Shown: piece after piece, positions 7,234 through 9,819 of the stretch | Numbering within the stretch: the first letter of the stretch is position 1 | How the letters are laid out: every line of letters begins with the position of its first letter | From: Bacteroidota bacterium | Lineage (GTDB): Bacteria; Bacteroidota; Ignavibacteria; UBA10030 | Assembly: GCA_003519375.1 (NCBI GenBank) | Contig: DOWV01000086.1 | Location: forward strand, 275 to 10,093 | DNA: 9,819 bases | Reading direction: 5' to 3' | Position numbers and translations under genes: made by a program | The notes under the pieces: generated by a model | The model's input: only the letters and a program-made list of their open reading frames with translations | The model's database searches: none | Told to the model about the DNA's origin: nothing

Positions 7234-7239
7234 GAGGAG
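7234..7239 (+). promoter_or_regulatory. Ribosome binding site of the transporter gene
   Basis: GAGGAG lies six bases before ATG 7246. It is one of only two strong Shine-Dalgarno sequences in the window and fixes the start of the transporter. Confidence 0.75.
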
Positions 7240-7245
7240 ATACAA

Positions 7246-8523
7246 ATGGAAAAAGTTCGCGGACTCCGTTGGTGGATTATCGGCATGATCGCCGCTGCAA
7301 CCGTGATCAATTACATCGACAGGACCTCGCTGGCCATCATGTGGCCGGATATCTCGAAGGAAATGGACATCACCAAGGAGCAATATGCGACGATCGTTTC
7401 GGCGTTCATGATCGCATATGCAATAGGACAGGCGCTGTCGGGGAAACTCTTCGATTGGGTGGGAACCAGACTCGGATTCGTCCTCTCCATCACGGTCTGG
7501 TCGCTCTCGTGTGCCCTGTTGAGCGTAGCGCGGGGAGTGGCGAGCTTCTCGTTCTTCCGCGGGATGCTTGGGCTGAGCGAAGCAGGTAACTGGCCCGGAG
7601 GAGTGAAAGCATCGGCGGAGTGGTTCCCGGTAAGTGAGCGGGCGTTGGCGGCGGGCATATTCAATGCCGGAGCATCTCTTGGTGCGGTGATCTCGGCCCC
7701 TCTCATCGCGACGCTCTACCTTCTCGTGGGATGGAAGGCGACGTTCATCATCGTGGGGCTCCTCGGAATCATCTGGGTCATTCCATGGTGGGTCCTGAGC
7801 CGATCGGAACCTTCCGAACATCCCTGGCTGACCGAAGAAGAGCGACAGTACATCCTGACGGGACAGAAAATCGGAGCGCCTGCGCAAGCCGACACCCGCG
7901 TGCCGTCATGGGGGGAGCTCCTGACGTACCGAAAGAGCTGGTCATTGATCGTCGGCAGGTTTTTCCTCGATCCTGTCTGGTGGCTCTTCGTGAACTGGCT
8001 GCCCATATACCTCGCCGATCAATTCAAGTTCGATGTCAGACAGATAGGCTTCTTCGCGTGGGTGCCATATCTCGGGGCAGCGATCGGGAGCATCGTCGGC
8101 GGGTGGTGGTCAGGATACAAGATCAGGCAGGGTTGGTCGGTCAACAAAGCCCGAAAGTGGGCGGTCGCGATCGGCGGGATCATGATGGTCCCTGCGTTCG
8201 TGCTCATCGCTTTCGCCGACTCTCCGCTCGTGGCAGTCCTTCTGATGGCGTTTCTTCTTGCCGGCTATCAGGTGACAATGAACAACATCCTCACGCTGCC
8301 GACAGATTTCTTTTCGGGGAAATCGGTGGGATCGTTGGCCGGAATGGGTGGGATGAGTGCGGTGTTTGGAGTATTGGTGTTCAGCACATGGCTGATTCCG
8401 TATCTGAGCACCGTCAGTTATGTGCCTGTATTCTTGATGGGGGCCATGCTCGTGCCGGTCGGCACGGCGGGGCTCTTCCTGCTGAGCGGAGTCATTGAAC
8501 GTGTGAAGCTGCATCAGAAGTGA
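7246..8523 (+). CDS. MFS transporter, ACS family, hexuronate/DEH uptake
   Basis: This 425-residue inner-membrane protein has 12 predicted helices, roughly 8-26, 47-69, 76-96, 100-115, 134-155, 160-183, 233-256, 265-290, 305-325, 328-348, 363-385 and 392-414, with a cytoplasmic loop at 184-232. GKLFDWVGTR (66-75) is the MFS motif A. NYIDRTSLA (22-30), RGMLGLSEAGNWPGGVK (105-121) and EWFP..ERA (125-132) are typical of the anion:cation symporter family that includes ExuT and DgoT. D25, R26, Y58, R105 and E112 each sit exactly 21 positions before the substrate/proton residues I recall for E. coli DgoT (D46, R47, Y79, R126, E133), so proton-coupled uptake of a sugar acid is likely. In this cluster the cargo should be the unsaturated monouronate or DEH (inference). 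It lies 171 bases after kdgF with no clear promoter of its own, so it may or may not share the operon transcript. Confidence 0.92.
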   Translation: MEKVRGLRWWIIGMIAAATVINYIDRTSLAIMWPDISKEMDITKEQYATIVSAFMIAYAIGQALSGKLFDWVGTRLGFVLSITVWSLSCALLSVARGVASFSFFRGMLGLSEAGNWPGGVKASAEWFPVSERALAAGIFNAGASLGAVISAPLIATLYLLVGWKATFIIVGLLGIIWVIPWWVLSRSEPSEHPWLTEEERQYILTGQKIGAPAQADTRVPSWGELLTYRKSWSLIVGRFFLDPVWWLFVNWLPIYLADQFKFDVRQIGFFAWVPYLGAAIGSIVGGWWSGYKIRQGWSVNKARKWAVAIGGIMMVPAFVLIAFADSPLVAVLLMAFLLAGYQVTMNNILTLPTDFFSGKSVGSLAGMGGMSAVFGVLVFSTWLIPYLSTVSYVPVFLMGAMLVPVGTAGLFLLSGVIERVKLHQK

Positions 8524-8668
8524 GCATCGATGATGACGGCGGCTCGTGCCTGAGCTCTCCGGACGATACGGCCATTGGGTCCGCGTCGAGGCCGAAATCT
8601 CCCGGGCCGTGAAATCGCCAAGTTTCCAGCGTCAAGTAGATCGGTTCAAGTTCATCAAACAACACAAA

Positions 8669-8675
8669 AGGAGGT
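8669..8675 (+). promoter_or_regulatory. Strong ribosome binding site of the T9SS protein gene
   Basis: AGGAGGT, within AAAGGAGGTCACT, is a near-perfect Shine-Dalgarno sequence four bases before ATG 8680. It rules out an in-frame upstream ATG at 8575. Its strength contrasts with the weak or absent sites before the first four genes and suggests high expression. The gap 8524-8679 shows no clear promoter; CGGCC 8569-8573 and GGCCG 8590-8594 could pair, but no T-run follows. Confidence 0.85.
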
Positions 8676-8679
8676 CACT

Positions 8680-9798
8680 ATGAAATCCGTGTTTTGGTTC
8701 CTTTGCCTGGCCGGCATGCTTCTCTTTTCGATCGCATCGGCCCAGGATACTACGTTGACAGTGCATGTCTTCCCCCAATACGTCGGTGGGGCGCCGTCTA
8801 CGACGGGCCTCGAGCAGCCGGTGGCGCTCTTTGTCGAATGGGCAGGGTTGGAGGCGAATACCGCGTACGAGCAGCAGCATGTCGGTTTCTTGACACGCGG
8901 GACATCCACCGTCAGGGGCAGTAAATGGGCGAACAACAACTGGATCTCCCCGAGCACCAAGACCGCCTTCATGAGCACCGACGCAAACGGAAAAATGAAA
9001 GCCTGGGTTTTCATCCGCACTCCAAGCAGCTACATCGTCGGAGTCGATACTGCGCTCTTCCGGTTCAGGGTCAACAAAGTTGGCTCCTCCGTAAACATCA
9101 CGAAAGAGCAGGGTTATTTCATCTCGCTTCACGTGAGCGATACCGCCAAGGGCGTGACTGCGGGAGCGGTTGTTTATGGCCACCTGGATACCGTGGCGCA
9201 AAACAACCCTGGCAAGTTCGTCGCTGTGTATCAGAACAACGGCGATACACGGCCGCTGGCGACATGGCTGGTTTACAAAAGCCCGCAGACGGCGATTGAA
9301 GCGACGCTCTACAATACACGTCTCGATACACTGTATGTCAGAGCAGGATACTTCCAGCTGGTTGTCCCGACCAATACGCCGATCGGCAGGATCGAAATCA
9401 GAGATAGCAGCAATGCCGTTTTACGATATGCGCGGAGCACGGCGTGGAAGTCGGGTGGCGCCGGATCGGAAACCAACCTGAATCTTCAAAGCGGTATCGT
9501 CCTGAGTTACATCCGGGAGTCAGAGACTATGCCTGAGGCATTTTCTCTCAGCCAGAACTATCCGAACCCGTTCAATCCGAGCACGAATATCCGCTTCACA
9601 TTGAGGGAAGCGGGAGAAGTATTGCTGAGGATCTATGATGTGGCGGGGAGGCTTGTAGAAACACTCGTGAACGACGTCCTCGCGGTAGGCACTTATTCAG
9701 TCGATTGGAAGGCTTCGAATCTGGCGAGCGGTACGTACTTCTATACGCTTGAAACGGGGCAATTCAAGCAGACGAAGAAAATGTTGTTGCTGAAGTAA
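8680..9798 (+). CDS. Secreted protein with type IX secretion sorting domain, function unknown
   Basis: This is a 372-residue protein. Residues 1-21 are a Sec signal peptide (hydrophobic LCLAGMLLFSIASA, cut before QDT). Residues about 22-280 are beta-rich, with many Thr, Asn and aromatic residues (for example WANNNW 83-88 and DANGKMKAWVFI 101-112), and I do not recognise a catalytic site or named domain. Residues 286-372 are a type-A T9SS C-terminal domain: SLSQNYPNPFNPSTNI (289-304), a beta-sandwich core IYDVAGRLVETLV (318-330), and the end SGTYFYTLETGQFKQTKKMLLLK (350-372). It should cross the outer membrane by T9SS and be released or anchored at the surface. Its place after the uronate genes suggests polysaccharide binding or surface work, but 156 bases separate it from the transporter and it may be independent. 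The start is fixed by the strong ribosome site. The TAA stop at 9796-9798 makes it complete. Confidence 0.88.
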   Translation: MKSVFWFLCLAGMLLFSIASAQDTTLTVHVFPQYVGGAPSTTGLEQPVALFVEWAGLEANTAYEQQHVGFLTRGTSTVRGSKWANNNWISPSTKTAFMSTDANGKMKAWVFIRTPSSYIVGVDTALFRFRVNKVGSSVNITKEQGYFISLHVSDTAKGVTAGAVVYGHLDTVAQNNPGKFVAVYQNNGDTRPLATWLVYKSPQTAIEATLYNTRLDTLYVRAGYFQLVVPTNTPIGRIEIRDSSNAVLRYARSTAWKSGGAGSETNLNLQSGIVLSYIRESETMPEAFSLSQNYPNPFNPSTNIRFTLREAGEVLLRIYDVAGRLVETLVNDVLAVGTYSVDWKASNLASGTYFYTLETGQFKQTKKMLLLK

Positions 9799-9819
9799 TG
9801 TAGCAGTCTCGCTCGGAAC

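Noticed and set aside
7093..7887. 264-codon open frame on the minus strand
   Set aside because: It lies mostly antisense to the transporter, whose translation is clearly a real membrane protein. Its own product is Arg/His/Asp-rich without a domain.
7731..8498. 255-codon + strand frame inside the transporter gene
   Set aside because: Alternate-frame shadow of a strongly supported MFS gene; basic product without recognisable motifs.
8569..8594. CGGCC/GGCCG pairing after the transporter as a terminator
   Set aside because: Five-bp stem with a 16-base loop and no following T-run, so not a credible intrinsic terminator.
1..9819. CRISPR array, tRNA/rRNA, transposase or phage genes
   Set aside because: No regularly spaced direct repeats, no tRNA-like cloverleaf noticed by eye, and no recombinase or phage-type protein among the frames read.

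Overview
The window reads as a uronate-polysaccharide (most likely alginate) utilisation cluster from a bacterium with a type IX secretion system (T9SS). The taxonomic hint comes from the last gene. It ends in a type-A T9SS sorting domain opening with SQNYPNPFNPSTNI, a wording common in the Ignavibacteria/Kryptonia side of the Bacteroidota-Chlorobi group; that placement is inference. All seven convincing genes lie on the + strand. The coding regions are moderately GC-rich, and the leader just upstream of the first gene is AT-rich.

Layout. Positions 1-493 hold no convincing gene. They contain degenerate repeat-like DNA (about 121-290), a small inverted repeat, a sigma70-like promoter (436-464) and three tandem 7-base repeats touching the first start codon. 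Then follow a GntR/FadR-type regulator (494-1255), a large exported heparinase II/III-type polysaccharide lyase of unassigned family (1350-3701), an SDR reductase (3748-4503), an exported PL17-type oligoalginate lyase (4518-6713) and a KdgF-type cupin (6724-7074). A 171-base gap with a second repeat-like stretch separates these from an MFS hexuronate-type transporter (7246-8523). After another 156 bases comes a secreted T9SS-sorted protein of unknown function (8680-9798). Gaps of 10-46 bases join the SDR, PL17 and cupin genes to the gene before each, which suggests an operon led by its own regulator.

How it could work together (inference from families). The two Sec-exported lyases, at least one an exo-acting PL17 enzyme, reduce oligo-uronides outside the cytoplasm to unsaturated monouronate. 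The MFS symporter imports the monomer. Cytoplasmic KdgF opens the 4,5-unsaturated ring to the linear 4-deoxy-5-keto uronate (DEH), and the SDR reduces DEH to 2-keto-3-deoxygluconate (KDG). The GntR/FCD protein probably senses one of these acids. KDG kinase, KDPG aldolase, a SusC/SusD pair and a recognisable endo-lyase are not in the window, so the pathway is incomplete here.

The parts most worth a second look are the unassigned heparinase-fold lyase, the T9SS protein with an unknown N-terminal region, the two repeat-like intergenic stretches and the unusual leader of the regulator gene. I saw no tRNA, rRNA, CRISPR array, transposase or integrase.
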